Source of the DNA: Chionis minor
Taxonomy: Eukaryota > Chordata > Aves > Charadriiformes > Chionididae
Reading direction: 5' to 3'
Length of the DNA: 64,000 nucleotides
Assembly: GCA_013398295.1 (NCBI GenBank)
Contig: VZSF01000867.1
Span: 372,001 to 436,000, forward strand
The notes beneath the pieces are model-generated. The model was given only the letters and a program-made list of their open reading frames with translations, searched no databases and was not told where the DNA came from. The position numbers and the translations under genes were made by a program. Each line of letters begins with the position of its first letter. The stretch's first letter is position 1. This document shows, in pieces, positions 23,827 to 38,399 of this stretch.

Positions 23827-26800
23827 AAAGGTAGAAGACAGATAAGGTGTGAATCTATCTTTCTAATGACTCATAGTACATGTTGATCGGTAAATTAAAA
23901 AAAATACAAACACATGGTAGAACCTGGTACTAATACTTTTATCCTTAACATGAAATGCATGTGAGAAAATCTTAGAAAAAATGAATCCTTCTGATCAAAG
24001 TTATGTACAGGAGCTTTTGAAAATTTTTCATGTAATTTTTGTTGTTTATCTCCAATGAAAATTCTGAGTTGTCAAGAAAAAGTAATCAGATATACTTGAT
24101 GAAAATCATATAAAGAAAAAAAATCATAAATACTCTGTGCTGCTGAAAGCAAAACCTATAAAGAGGAGTGATTGGATGATTCTGCCAATGCTACAGCTGA
24201 TCATTTTGCATGCACATTTTAACTAAGATAAAAGAGGATAAAGTGAATTAAAGGGTTTTTGTTGTTTTCTATTTGTGGGTTTTGTTTGTTTGTTTGGGGG
24301 GGGAGGTCATTTTTTTGGGAGGTTTGTCAGACCTTCAGATCTACTTTTAGGATACTATTCAAACAAAAGTCAACTAGGCACTTATTCTTGAGATCCAAAG
24401 CCTTGTGAAGCCTGATCTCCTCTGAGTGCACCACAGCCTGCCTTTGCACAAAGGGTGGAGGCGACAAAGGGTGGTCGTACATCTATTAAACAGCACTTTC
24501 CAAATACCCAGTGAAATTCAAAATAGCTGTTTCATTGATAATAGCTTCATGGTCAAAGCTAGAATTCCCATCTCCTTCCACTTTCTTCCCATGACTATAA
24601 ACTGCCTGAAAATGTTTATTTGATTAGACTTTGTGGTTTCATTTACTAAACATCTGTACAACACTTGCATCTAAAACCCTTTGAAACCTTCTTGCCTCCC
24701 TCTCAAATTCTTTCTGTCTTATTTGCTTTGCCTTGATTTTTGTTGTGCTGTTGATTTCTGTTTGGAGCAAATAGAAATAAGGTTTTTGAAAACCATAAAA
24801 TGGTGGATAGGAGTGTGACCATATTTTTAACTACATCTCTCATCCTCCACCTTTGTCACTCTGGATGTAAGTGTGGTGAAATCAGACTATCAATATAGTA
24901 CAGTATTATACTCTAAAACATCACTGAGACAATAGCTACTGATACTAACAGGGAGAATGAACATATATCCCACAAAACAAGGAATGGCTCTAACGAGAGC
25001 ATATGTCGTGTAGATGCACTGTTACTTTCCTCAAGCTAAGAGTGCTTTCTCCTAGTTTTCTTAGGCCCTTCCAGATTGCAATCACTGAGGTACTGCTCCA
25101 GTGAAAATGCAAAGCTGGCTGGGTAGATGATGGAAATACTCTTCAGGATGGTTATGTTTGTCGATACTGTTTTGTTGCCTCTTCCTTCCTTCTGCTTCTG
25201 TCCTCCCTATGGCTGCACATTTCCATATGTCCTCTTAGGAGACTGAATGCCATTACGCAGACCTGTGCTTGCTTCTTGCTTTGTTCTTTTCAAATGGATT
25301 GACATCATAATTGTGGGGATCCATTGTACAGTACCAAAAAAATTATTTTACAGAACATATATAATATTTGCTTCATATATTAATTAGTTCATATTAAGCG
25401 AGGTTAAAGAAACTGGTGCTTAAAACACAGCCCCAAGTGGGAGAAATCCAGAGTGTGCAATTGAATGGTACTTTTACTGTGATGCATGGCAGACTGACCA
25501 TCTGAGTCTTGTTTTTCAGTAAGTTAGCAATACATTTCCTTAAAAACCTCAAAATCTTATTCTATATAAAAGTAGCATTTCTAAGTTTAATTCAGAAGTA
25601 ACATAACTTAAGCTATGCCCTTTTTCTGGTCTTATCTGCCCTGTCACCATATAAAATACCCCAGCATACTAATTACCTAGGGAATACACAAAAAATTTAA
25701 TAGAACCTTGTTATCCTTGTAAGAACTTAACAACAAAGAAAGTCTATATATTGGCATTTGTTGCAACTTGGAGCAGCTAACACAAGGTAAGTGGTAGAGA
25801 CATATCACGTCATCTTAAACTTGCAGGTTGCTGCATTAATCCCTAGGGCTGTCCTTGCATGCGCACTTGGCCTCTCATCCATGAGATGGGGTTCCTGTTA
25901 TGGGAGCAGTGGAGCTGTTGTTTTGGAGTGTATGAATTCACAGACTCCATTAGGACTGTGGACAGTTTGTGGTTTACCTCCTGATGTTTTCAATCACTGC
26001 GATGGCCATACCATAACCTCCATTTCATTCCCGAGTAAAAAGCCCTCTGTTACTTTCTTATTTTTAACACTTTCTCTGTAGGTTTTGAGTCAGCCCCTCT
26101 TATTCTTGTCACTTCCCATTTCAGTGAACACTTAAAAGGCTGTTTTCCTTATTGAAGGAGGCCACACAAAGCTCTTCCCACGTGGTACAAGCTTATTTTT
26201 TAAAACTGTAAGGTGGCATCTTTTGCTTGCTTAAGTTACATGACAAAGTCGAGCATCAGAAAGTTAGGGTAAAGGAATTAAAATGATGTGCCTTCATAGT
26301 GCACCAAGTTCAGTAACTGATCTTTTTGTCTTCACAATTTCAGGAGCTTAGTAACACATTTTAATAATCATAAGAGATCTATAAGCCAGCTTGTGAAGTG
26401 ACATTAGCACAAAGACCATATGGATGATTGTGAAATATCTTGTTGAATTTTTAGGAGTGTGAATTTGTCTAGAGTCATGTCTCCCTGAATACAAAAATAA
26501 TTCCTCTTCTGTTCACTGTGAAGTCTTAGTTTCTAACAACACAAAGCTTTGCAAACTCTGTTTTGTAGATTTCTAATTCTCTCAAGTTCAGCCTTAATTA
26601 TTAGATATAGATTTTTCTGTAAGGGACCTGAACATGCATAGCAATCTCTGTGCAGAACACTTTATTGGTGAGTGGAAAAAAAGTAATAAATTAATCAGAA
26701 TATAAGGTCTTTGCAAAAAAGCAGATATTAAAGAGCAACTGTTTCAGTTGCTGTTTCTAAAGTAATTTTATTTGTAATCCAACCATCTACCTTTCAGACT

Positions 26801-28734
26801 TTCTTTACAAGCACAAAAATTTCCACTTTTATGTACACATGCCCTTTTCACTGTGTGCCCCTTTCAGCTGTTGATGAATTATTGATTTCTCCTGTCACAA
26901 TTCTCTTGAGTTACAGTACTCATGATGGTGAAAAAGGAACAAGATTAATTATCTATTTATTTTTTGAATTGTGTTCCACTCTCTTTAGATTTTTTTATTT
27001 TCCCATAAGGTTATATGAAAGGGGTGTTGAAATGACCACAAGTATAGGACGCCAACCTGCACCCGAATTGGACGGTTCTTTGGAAATATCAAATAAATTG
27101 ATGAAGATAACAACAGAATTTGGGAGCACATGTTTCTGTCAGAAGTCAGTTCTTCTTGTCACTGGGGGAGGAATAAGAAACCAAATGTTTACTAAGAAGA
27201 CAATTTTATTGGTTTTACTTTAGGTTTTCAGTCAGCTTTTTGAAGCATAATCATGTTTTATAAACCTGCTGTGAGCTAATTAGGTGTGTTTACCTTTTAT
27301 TTACAGATAGCATACCTTTAATTGAAGCAGAAAACAAATCAAAAATTAAAAAAAAAACCAACAACCCTAGACAGTGGTTTAAACTTGCATTATCAAATAT
27401 CGGCGGTTTAATTTAAACTTCCAAGACCAAGGGTTTGGGGTTAAGTAGCTTTCCTCTTGCCATTGTACGTTTATTCATCACACACAGTCGTTGCCACTTG
27501 GTCCAGTGCTTCTGCTCAGGAACTCCAGTGAAGGGCAGAGCCAGTGGTGGCTGCATTGCTGCCAGCCTCCTGACGGCACTGGGAGCACTGCTCTAGGTCG
27601 GGTCTACCACCCACTCCCTCTAGCATCCTGGGTTTGACAGAGGCCAGTAATACTTCAGAAAAATACATGAGATCTTCACAGCATGCAGGTGTGAGATGCA
27701 TTTGGTCTTTTTCTGTATCTGCTAGAAGCTGTCTTAAGACCTAGAGCATGTAATTTAATTTAAACTCTGCATTTGTACTATCTGTACTATATATCAGACA
27801 CTTGGTATCCAAACACTAAGTTTTTTAAAAGTTTATGTCTTGCCTCAAACAGTCTGCATCACAGAGTTCTGTGATCTGTTTTTCGGCTAGGGAGAAACAC
27901 AAAAAAAATTCTTATCAGTTTTTTCACTTCAAATGGAGTTGAATATTCACTGGTTCCTCTGTCTGCAAAGTTTTGGTGAAAGGGATTTTAAAAAAAAAAA
28001 ATCCATGAACTGCTTTAAGTCTGTCTTGATTCATATCAATACTAGACAAAGTAAATACACATTTCCTAAAAGGAGTAATGTAATGCAAACAAATGTAATG
28101 TGTGCTGATTAGTGGATTGAATGATGGATACATTAAAAAGTAAAGGAATGCATTGATTATTATATGTGAATCAAATATTGAGCTTTCAGCCCAGAAACCT
28201 TTTTTAACAAAATCTTAAAGATCTTGTTTCCAGGTAATAGTAGATGCTATGTAATATCTGCAAGTAGAATATAATGTCCTTCTGCATTGAACTCCATAAA
28301 CATCTTGTCAGAGAAGTGAATTGTTTAACAATCAAATGCAGGATGTGCAGGAGACTTTAGTCCAAGTTTATTGTTGTTTATGCAATCTGCAAATCAAATG
28401 ATTCTTGGCATAATACGGGAAGAAACCTCAGTAAAAATCACTATTATGAACAGATGACATATGTTTGTGTTAGTAACCATGTGGTCTTGCATATTATCTT
28501 CTAAAGACTTTGATTTTCAGATCAGAAACAATGGAATAAAAGATAGTAGCATACTTCTTTCCCTCCTACCTGAATCAAATTCAAATTCATCATGATGTAG
28601 GAAGCATTTCCATTTTTTGTTCTTAGATGATTTCTATCACTGTAATGCAAAGGCTATTTTGAAATAATATTTTGGTTTTCGTATTTTAAGATACATAGAA
28701 AATAGGACCTCAAGAGAAAGGAGGTTACTAGTGC
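23827..28734. other. AT-rich non-coding stretch, nothing recognised
   Basis: Includes low-complexity TTTG/G runs at 24264-24305. A 130-codon plus frame at 26831-27223 and a 96-codon plus frame at 25791-26081 have no recognisable domain or supporting context. A short GC-richer patch at 27490-27660 is unassigned. Confidence 0.5.
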
Positions 28735-29060
28735 TTCTCCTGTCCCAAAACAGTCATGACTGTTTGTCAAATCCATTCTTGAAAACTTCTCTGGGAAATT
28801 TATTCTGGTGCTTAATGGTTCTTTCAACTAGGAAGGTTTTCCTACCTTAAATGTTTTTCCTACCTTAAATTTACCATGCTTCAATTTAACTCTATTGCTT
28901 CTTATATTGTCTGCTATAAATCTTAAAAGCAGTATAAACATCCTCTTGAATTTTAAACCTGTTTTTCAAAGAGATTATTAACCCCTTGCAGCCTGCTGCA
29001 AATTTAAAGCCAATTTTCCCTTCTATCATTCTGGTCTTCTGTGAAGTGCAAGATTGGGGT
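28735..29060 (-). mobile_element. Old, diverged CR1 LINE 3' fragment
   Basis: The plus strand follows the same order of blocks as the antisense 3' part of the younger CR1 at 11107-12424: a segment like 'tccattcttgaaaacttctctggg', then 'ctggtgctta', then a 'ggaaggttttcctacctt' block, then 'caatttaactctattgcttctta', then 'cagtataaacatcctcttg' and 'ttattaacccct'. This corresponds to the C-terminal ORF2 and start of the 3' UTR. No open frame remains and no octamer tail is visible. An internal duplication of about 17 bases lies at 28836-28870. Much older than the 11-kb copy. Confidence 0.7.
28836..28870 (+). repeat. Short tandem duplication inside the old CR1
   Basis: TTTTCCTACCTTAAAT occurs twice back to back (about 28837-28852 and 28855-28870). 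The unit is 17-18 bases. Confidence 0.9.
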
Positions 29061-32000
29061 GGACTGCAATGAAGCCCAGCTTGATTCTTTTTCTTTTTAA
29101 TTTAAAGTGAAACAGAGAGATCTACTCACTTGAGCAGATGTTTACCAGAAAGCTGCTCTAGTTCCCATTTTCCGTAGGTTTGTTGTGTTGTGAAACCATT
29201 TCATAGTGATTTTATCTAGACCACGTTCTGTAGCTTGTTTGAGATGGGCATGTAAGATACTGCTTTACTAAACTCAAGGCATATGGCATTTACTGCTTCT
29301 TCCCCAAGGAAAGCATATTATTGTGTCATAAAAAGAAAAGGGACTATCTTCTACAAAACTTATTCTTGACAAATACCTGTTGGCTGTTGTTCATTTAATT
29401 TCTTTTCTTAATTTGCAGATCATCTTTTTACTAGTGCAGGCAATTTCTTTCTCAAGTTATGTGAATATATATAAATAACATTTTATGTTATTGTTTCAAA
29501 GATGGTTTCACGTCCAGCTGCAGGAACGACTTATGCAAAATAATTGCATTCCCAGAGTTTTAGACAAAATCAGTCTGAAGTTTGAAAAGGATAGTTAACA
29601 CTGAAGTTGAGCCCTTTTCACTCAATGAGACAGATGTTGTGCATTTGGACTTACGAGTTCCATGCCAGGTATGCTGGGTTCAGGCAGGGGGTGTTTATAT
29701 TGGACATCTCCTGGAATCATTTTAAACACAGGCCTTGTTTAATTTAAGTCCACCAGGACTCTGTTCCTCTTTAGCTATTTTCACCTCTACACAAAGATTT
29801 CTAAGATCCTTGATTTTAGGCTGATTTGGGCAGATTCTCTCGCCTACTTCTCATAGGAGCCGATTCATTTTTCTTTTGCTGATGGCTTCTGGAAATATCG
29901 CCTAAATTTGATAAGTTGCAGGCTATGAAAAGGGATGAATGAAAAACACAAACCCATGGCTTCTGTGGGAGATAGTCTTCCTTTTTCTGATTTTTTTTTT
30001 TTTTTGGGGGGGGTGTGACTTAAATAATATTAGAGTAAATGGATATGATCTATCATGAGTAAGATTCTTTGATCCAAAAATCTGTTTGGTAAGAATCTAA
30101 CTTATTTCCACATATATTTCTTATCCAGCCCTAAAAGGAAGGACAGCGAGTGCCTCAGGCCTCCACCTTTGCTTGGACAACAGCTCTTTTATCTCTCCTT
30201 CTTTCTTATAGATTTGAAAATTATTATGATACCACATAAGGGAATGACAACATCATGCTGTAGATCATGTAACCTCCAGAAAAGTATTTCTTTAAATCAG
30301 AAGTACTCAGAATATTTTATTTGGATAGTGTCGTTTATTGCAATTGCACCTTTTGTGAAGAATTTCTTTGTAAAGTTTTAGATAAAATTCATAAAAAGGT
30401 AGGCCTCAGCCATAAGATGTGGATCTGTATCCAAATCAAGAAACTGAGCAAAGACAACTGAGGTCTGAATCTATTTTGTTATTAATGCATTGGAGCAATA
30501 GTGACCCAGTACACTTGGGGAATTCAGCATGAGCAATAGGAATGACAGCCCAACTCTTTCATTAGTATGTGCAACTGACACAGTCATTTCATTCTTTCAC
30601 TCGCCTCCAAGAGGTGATCCTTCAGTGTTGTTCTACGGATGTTGTACTTGATATTATGCAAAAAACCTTTTTACCTTTGAATGGTTATTTTTGCTCTGAC
30701 AAAAGAAATCATTGGTTTGTGTTATTGGTAAAACCAAGCAACAGGGAATCCATCAGCAATCTTCTCTCTCTTGCAAAGCAAATGACATTGTAGCTATCCA
30801 ACTATTCAATCTAGTATTGCCAAACCTAAACTACCCTGCCTGCAAATGTTAGACATTCTGGAATTTAAGGTCAAAATCTAGCACACAAAGAATAGAAATA
30901 TCAGTCATAAGAGTCAACAAGGTCTCAAGGCTCAAGCAGAACATGAAACTGGACATGAAAGTAGACGTGAACTTTTACTGGGCACTAGTTACAGGTGAGA
31001 AAAACATTATTGCTGGAATCAAGTGGAGAGTCATCTTATACATTCAAGCTGCATGTTTCCAGACAAGGTACAAACAAGCTCAAAAGTTTTATCACAGAAC
31101 TGTGAAAATATATCTTAGGATACTCACACAAGGGAAGGAATAAAAGGAGTTATCAATGAAAAATGTAGATTTTCCTTTTCATTCTTCCTACTTTTCTCTT
31201 ACCATTCTCAATCCCAGTGCTTTGAATGTACTGAAATGTACTGAATGAAAGAGCAGGGTATCCTCATCCAAAATCATCATAAATGTTGACCTGGTTTTTC
31301 TTTGTCAAATCAGAATAGCTGTTATGCCATCCAGTTGGTGCTATTTTCACTTGGACACTTCAACTCCTCTCAGACTCTGAACAATACATGTACATATGGT
31401 AATTTGAGGGACATTTCTCAACTGAATTGTTCTAAGACAATACCATTTATCTGAATTTGCTCCCTAATCCCTCCAACTTTAACCCATACTTCCTTAAGCA
31501 GTCGTCCTTCATCTGATCTCTTGAACCCTGAAATTTCTGTCAAATTTGGAGATGAAGTTTTGGGGAAACAGCTCCATAACCATCAAGAAGGACGTAGCAG
31601 GCAGGCAGCTAGCCAGCCAGCACAAAGGAAACTGTTGTAGCTTCTCTTCCTCTATATCCCGCTTCTCGGAGTTTGTCTGCACATGGGCATCTCATTTCCT
31701 TGCAGTCACAGCAAGTGCTAAGAGGTGGCGCTCATGAGGGAGTGACAACTTTGCAAAGGTCATTCTAGCATGTGTTGTATTATAAATGGTGCTGTAGTCC
31801 ATATTTGGATTATTCTGTGGATATTTTAACTGAAACACACTGAATATAATCTGAAGCTCATATGATTGGGGTTTTTCACTCACTCAATGTAGGCTAAAAC
31901 TTTGTACACCAAGATGTTTTTACTTATTATTCCTATCAAGAGTTTTGTTAACACAAGCTCAGTTGAAGTTACTGACTAGATCTTTTTGGCCTTTCTTTAA

Positions 32001-33579
32001 AGGAGAAACTGCTGGGTACCGCCTAACAGTAGCTTTGATATACATATTGTTGTTATTGTTACAGGGGAAAAAAAAATACAAAAAGATTCACATTCTCCAC
32101 CCATTTGTTCATGTAGTCATTTATACTCAAGAATATGTACAAAGACCAGCAGTTAGTCTTAAAATTGTGTCTTGGAAGCTTTTTCAAGTTTTTATCAATC
32201 TTCCAATATTTAAAAGATATTTTGTAGTCCACTGTTTATAAAAGATCATTTTGTACTGGTCTATAATATTGGCATTTTCATAGTATGTAAATTTTTTTTG
32301 TAATCAAACAGGCCAAAAGGAGAGGCATTTTTATTCTTATTTCTAAACGAATTTTTGCCCAGAATAGAATTAAGCCTGCTATTAAAAATATGGCTTTTAC
32401 TTACAGTTTACATTTTTAGTTTTCCATGGCAAGTATTATTTATGGAAGTAATGTGGAGGAGTTTTTTGTCCCTCCTTTGGTTTCTTGCCAGTCTGTGGTC
32501 ATGTTCACTTGTCCCTTATACCTTCAGACCATTTTCTTTGTGTTTCTCTGATGTGTGTCATATAAATTTTACTTTGAAAACTAAAATGTTTTGTTATATA
32601 GTAATCGAGTTTCTTTGTTTAAGAATGTCAAACAGTCAGGTTTTCTGTTGTTGAATATTATCATAACATCAATCCCCTCCCTCCTCCTTTCTCCGCTATA
32701 CAACTTATATTTTCAGGCTTTGTTCACTTAATCACAAGGGAACCTCTTCTTTCCCTTTCTCCCGTTATAATTATTATTTTTGACTGTGTTCAGGTTCCAG
32801 CCTCATTGCAACCGCACACTGGAGTGGTGGCAGCTGTCACAGGTGCCTCTTTGAAGCCTGGAGAGCAAATACACCTAATGAAAAGGCTTGTATACCCTCT
32901 CTAAAGGTGTTTGTGGATCGATTCTAGCAATTTCGTATCTTTCCCATCTTTGTGCTAACTAGTGTTTCTCTTAAGCTTAGTTCCTCATCTTTTATGAGAG
33001 GAATGTTTTAGACCTACTGTGCATGTTGTTTGATTTTTGACAGACTTCAAATGCAACCTTTCTGGAACAAGGCTCACTTTCTGGCAAAGGCCCTAACATC
33101 AGACCTTTCTCAGATGATGGGAACAATAGCAATACCAAGTTTGTTTGCTAAGCTAAATTACAATTGATGATTTATTTTTCTTCCTTCCACTGTGATTTCT
33201 GGAATTTAATTCTCTTTTAACAAGTGACGTACATATGCTAAGGGTCTAGAAAAACTGTCAAAGGCTCAAATCCACCATTGCCAGTGACTTGTTTGAAAAT
33301 AAGATTTCTTGAATATTTTATATAGTTCTTATCATTGCATAATCAAATTTTGTTAAAATAAAAAATGCCTTGGCTCCACCACGTCTCAGTCTGTTTCACT
33401 GTTCACAGCTTTCTGCTGCTGGTTCAGTCTGATGGCAGCTGAAGCTGCAGGAATCCTTGGACCCATTTGCAGCCAGGTTTTGTTCCTTTTAAGGCCTTCA
33501 TAAGTTCAATTTTCTCTTCACAGCTCATGGTGGCAGTTCAGCTCACAATTCTTTTTGCATTCCATCTCTTCTTGCGGGG
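29061..33579. other. AT-rich non-coding stretch, nothing gene-like
   Basis: Contains a T15G8 tract at 29991-30013 and several short frames without domains (for example 30569-30793 and 32355-32654 plus). The patch around 32790-32900 is GC-richer and non-repetitive. I cannot assign it. Confidence 0.5.
29991..30013 (+). repeat. T15G8 homopolymer junction
   Basis: Fifteen T directly followed by eight G. This is simple sequence and likely error-prone in the assembly. Confidence 0.95.
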
Positions 33580-33680
33580 TGGGAATTACTATCTGCATTT
33601 AGTAAATGAGAAATCAAGGTTGCATTATGTTTTGTGTCACGTAGCAAGGAAAATGGGCAAGTTGGGAGAACAGCCAAAGA
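33580..33680 (-). mobile_element. Probable MIR-type SINE relic
   Basis: The plus strand reads 'attactatctgcattta', 'aaatgagaaatcaaggttg', 'tgtgtcacgtagcaaggaaa' and 'gcaagttgggagaac', in that order. This matches the antisense MIR core: ttattatccccattttac, agatgaggaaactgaggc, gtcacacagcaagtaaatgg, cagagctgggatttgaac. Diverged but collinear over about 100 bases. Confidence 0.55.
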
Positions 33681-36600
33681 GAGAGTACACTTTGTAAATT
33701 AGTTTTTAATTTGGATAGCGTATAAACTACTGCTACATCCTTTCTACAATGCCTGAAGTGTGAACTTCATATGGATTTCTTTTTTTTCTATTTGGATATT
33801 TGTGAGTGTAAGGAAAACAACATTTAAAATTGCATCTATTTTTCATTCCCTTGCTGTCTGTCTTCTATAATGAGGCATAAAAATCATCAAATATCTTTCT
33901 TGTTTAATAGTTAATTATCTTTATCATTGCTCATTGCAAGTATGTTATATCTTTTCCCCTCTTGTCTCAGATTATTTATTTCCTGTGTGGTTTTGCATTC
34001 TAGAAATTTCTGAAATGTTTTTAGCTCAGTATCCCTATTGCATCTCTGAGATTACTGCAATTATCCACGAAATTACTGCATAATGCATTTTCTTCATGTG
34101 TAATGTGTGTGTATATGTTTGTGTGTATAAATATTAACTGAAAATATTTTCATGTTCACCTTTGGGGAATTAACTTTTACCCTAAAAAGGGGGTTATTTT
34201 AAGATCAGCATCTTATGGCTTTCATTCCTGATTTCCTAAAAAAAAATTTAAAAAATATCAAGGTGTGATAGGTGTACTACTATATACAATACAGCAGAGT
34301 TGTTGCATTAACCAATTTTATTGGAGTGACTACTTTCCACCTGTGAGTAGTTTCTCAACAACTCCAACAGCAGCAGACTGGCAGCACAAGCTCCGTTGAG
34401 AGAGAGGGTTTTACCTAGAAATGCACTTTTATTACACACTTATTGCAGTTGTTTTTATCAACATTAGTAATACACCTAGCTAATTCCAGAGCAAAATACT
34501 TTAATTTCCTATTATCTAACTTTAATTTAGCATAATGGTGGGTACTTAGGCAGACTTGCTCTATTTATACTCTTGTATTGATTGAGAACATACCCACAAG
34601 TGGTAAACAGAGGATGGGAAAGAGAACTAAAGGTGCAGGGTGCAATGTACAAAGAACCACATAAAACCATTCCCTAGGGAGTAAATGAGAGGATTTTAGA
34701 AAGTTTTAATGCTGCTTAGGACCTTTTTGCCAGAATAATACACTTGACAAAACACAAAGAAATGCATTCTTACTGGAATAGATGAAGTCATCTTATGAAA
34801 CTGGGTGAAACCTGTGTCAGATGAACCAGCAACAAAGACTATACCTCAGCTTTTCAGTTGGGTAAATATAGTAAATCATTTCCTAGCAGAGTCAAATAGG
34901 CACATGACCCTGTGAACAAAAGAACTTTTTTTTTTTCCCCTGAGCTAGATTGCTTTGCTCTATGAGGTTTTATTCAAGCTGTAAAACCAGGTGAAAATGA
35001 TTTCCAGTGAACTTGGCAAATTCTTTAATATTATGGCCATTGTTTCAGCCCTTTCAAGAACTCAGGAAAAAATGTAACTTGTCAAATTTGTTCTATCACT
35101 GAGGAACCCAGAAACATCAGTGCCCTGAGCCTCAAAAGATAATGCCAACAGCAAAATAGTTTAGGGTATAGTTACTGTTCAGTTAAAATACAGTTAAAAC
35201 AAACCTTTAATGGTGTAGATGTAGAGTCCAATGTAATGCTGGATTTATATATTTCAGTTGATTTGTAACAAAACCATTATATAGGTTTCAATGATTGAAA
35301 CTGAACCTAGAAGTTCAGAAAAGGATATAAATGTAATAAATCCTATTTATTCTAGTATGTCAAGACTTTAACAAATAAGTCTAATCAAAAATGCTGAATT
35401 AATTCATATTTAACCCATTTGCTGGAGCTAACTGTACCCTGTAGGGAGCAACTGGATTACTTCTGCATCAGTCACACAAAAAGCTTTGTTCTTCATTTGA
35501 GATGGATTTCTGTTTCATGTGTAGGGATGTAGAATGAGGAAATCACGTTCCCCAGAATACATAGATCTTTTATGTATTCTTTCTCGGTTACTTCGCTTTA
35601 GTCTGGGAGGCCAGGCCACATATGCTGTGGAGAAAATTTGTTATTTTAAAAAGCTTTAAGGACTCTTAAAATGTATATATCAGGCCTTTAAAATATTTTT
35701 AGGTTCTTTTATAGTCAGATGCATGCTTGAGGCAATCAAAAGACATAAGTATTAAAGTATAAGTCACGCAATAGTGGCTATGATGGTAGTGATGTGCAAA
35801 GGGCATATCATGATAGTGTAACCTTGGATTGTGCACATTGTAAAATATATTCTGCATGTTTACAGACTTAAATTCTGAAAATGTACAGAAAGGAATTTTC
35901 ACATCTATCCTTTTTTTTTCCGTAATCACAAATGATTATCTGCACCTGTGTAAAAAAAGTTGTGAAATGGGGTTATAGTTAGTAGTAGAAAAGGAGACCT
36001 ATCACCTCAGAATGCACAGTTTCTCTGCGGTTGTGTCTACTGGTAATTTGATATTCATTTAATCTGACTTTTATAAATTTTCTGTTCCTGTGTATTAAAG
36101 ACTCGCTGAATTATGAACCTCAGGAATTAGCTTCCTTTTATTTTTTAGAGAGATTATCATATACAGGCAGCCATTTTTCTTCTCAGACCCCCTAATATGA
36201 AATCTATATACATAATGAAAAGCAGTATTTTAAGAGAGTTTTCACTCAAAAAAATACTTGGGAATAACCAGAAGGTTTTTGGTCACTTCATCATTGAAGG
36301 AAAATAGTACTTAAACCATGAAAAACAAAGGAAGTGTATGATTAACACCTTTGATCTACTCTCTTCAGAAGGCTTGCATTTAAAATACTGTTGTCTGATT
36401 AAGGAAGTGTATAAAGCTACTAGTCATGCTCCAAAATACTGTCCAACAGGAACAAAACAGATAGGGTTATCAGAACAATTAATTCTAGTTTGAGCCTAAA
36501 AAAGTTTCTTTTGTGATGTACAAAATGTAAGTCATCTGGATTTCATCCTAGAGAGAAAAATGGAAACACCATTTAAATTGCAGTAATTTGTATCATTATT

Positions 36601-38399
36601 TCTTTTTCGTGGAATAATTTTAAGGGTCTTGTTCTTATACGCCATCAAACTTTGGCCATTTAATAAGATAGCATATTTCTTCTCTAGACTGAGACTTGTT
36701 TCAAGACTGCAAAGGAGAAAAAGGAAGTGGCAGATCATAATGATCAGATTGAAAATGTTAGCATAGTTTAAACGTAAGTGGCATCTTTCAAGTGTGTAAG
36801 GTTATAAAGTCCCAAGAATTTTTCTTGAATTCTCATCTATTAGTGCAAGTATTTCAGTGCTCCAAAATTCCCTCAAAAATCCATTTTTTTCCTCAACTTT
36901 TTGTCTGTCAGAAGGTCAAATAGGCTCTGTGAAAAACTTTTGTGCAACAGCCAATAACTGAGTCTGCTATAAGAAAATCATGCTTTTCCCATACAAAGTA
37001 GATGCCATGATCTGAGATGCTCTAACACTGGGGTTTCTTTAATTTATAAAATTATTCTTATTATTTTTTTTGATTTTTTTAATAAGTTTTTCTTCGTTAT
37101 AAGTTTTAAAAGTAGGTATGAGGAGTATGTACTTTACATACATAGGACACATATCCTTTTGTCTATATTGTTCCTATTCAGAACGTCGCATCTTGTCCTT
37201 CATCTGTGGTATCTGGATCTCCCAGACACCGTGCTGTGTTTAGATTGTATTTCATAGGAACTGTTACCAAATTCTTCAGTCAACTAATCCAATTGATTAC
37301 TCACCTGAAATGAAAATAACTGCATTTGAGAATGAGATAGATGGTTTTCATGTCTTAGCATAAAACTAGAAGCATAATACAAAAATGTAAACAGAAGTTT
37401 AAATTATTACTTGAAAGTTCTATTCATGGCATAGAGACAAAATTTATGCACATGGTATCCTATTTATACATTTGAGTCACAACAAAACAAATTTGAGAAA
37501 GGATGAACGACTTCATTTTCTACATAAATAGGAAATAAATATTTTGTTTCATCCACACTCAAACTTAACTTCTAATGCCTCAGAGTGCCTTTTCTGTTTT
37601 CAGGCAAAGCTTTTTCTTTCATCCAAATGTTATCTATTTTTGTGGTGCCTCGAGCTAAGAAAAAGATGTTGCCATTGTACCAACAGAAATACAATTTTTA
37701 AATATAACTACTGTGTAAGGTATGACTGAGGAGTCTGTGCCAGGCGTAGTTTTAAATTCAGTTCTTTCTGCCTTAAGAATGAGATCATATATGTTTATTA
37801 AATGTTATTAGCAATATTTTTGTCTCCCCTGTTGAAAACCTACACAAAGTCAGTGATAGCACCATACCATGAATTTTCATTGCATGTAACTACTCGACCC
37901 TTAGCATTAGTGTCACTATTGTGAAGCAACTCCAGTCATTGAAAGGCAAAAAATGATGCTTAGTGACTCTGATCAAATTTTGATGTGCTGCTAGGTGGCT
38001 TTTTCATTCAAAAATGCACACATTTAAAAACAGCACATAACAATGAGTTGGAGCAAATGTCCATTTCTAATAATCCCCTTTTTTGTACAAATTTAGTGCT
38101 TTTTGCTAGGTGTGAAAAGGCTGTAAGAATGTAACACTACAAAATTCTTATTCATATTCCAAGCTAATCAACATATTTGTTGTGCCTGTATCGTCGCACA
38201 AACAAAAAGGATGTTGGCAAGGCTGGTTCATGGAGACATTACAGAGGAGGGAAAAATAAATGAAAAAAATAAAAAAAAGATATTGAGCATTTCTGGCCCA
38301 ATGGTATCCTGCACAGCTCAGAGGTGTCAATATCTGATTTAAAAGGCTGAGGATGGATAAGAAGACCAAAACAGGCATGACATACCGTAGCCAAAGCAG
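33681..38399. other. AT-rich non-coding stretch, nothing recognised
   Basis: No gene, transposon or structured repeat was recognised. Short frames (for example 35699-35929, 36532-36738 and 38148-38378, all minus) carry no domains. Confidence 0.5.

Noticed and set aside
26831..27223. 130-codon plus-strand ORF
   Set aside because: No family resemblance. It reads as hydrophobic and low-complexity segments expected from T-rich DNA.
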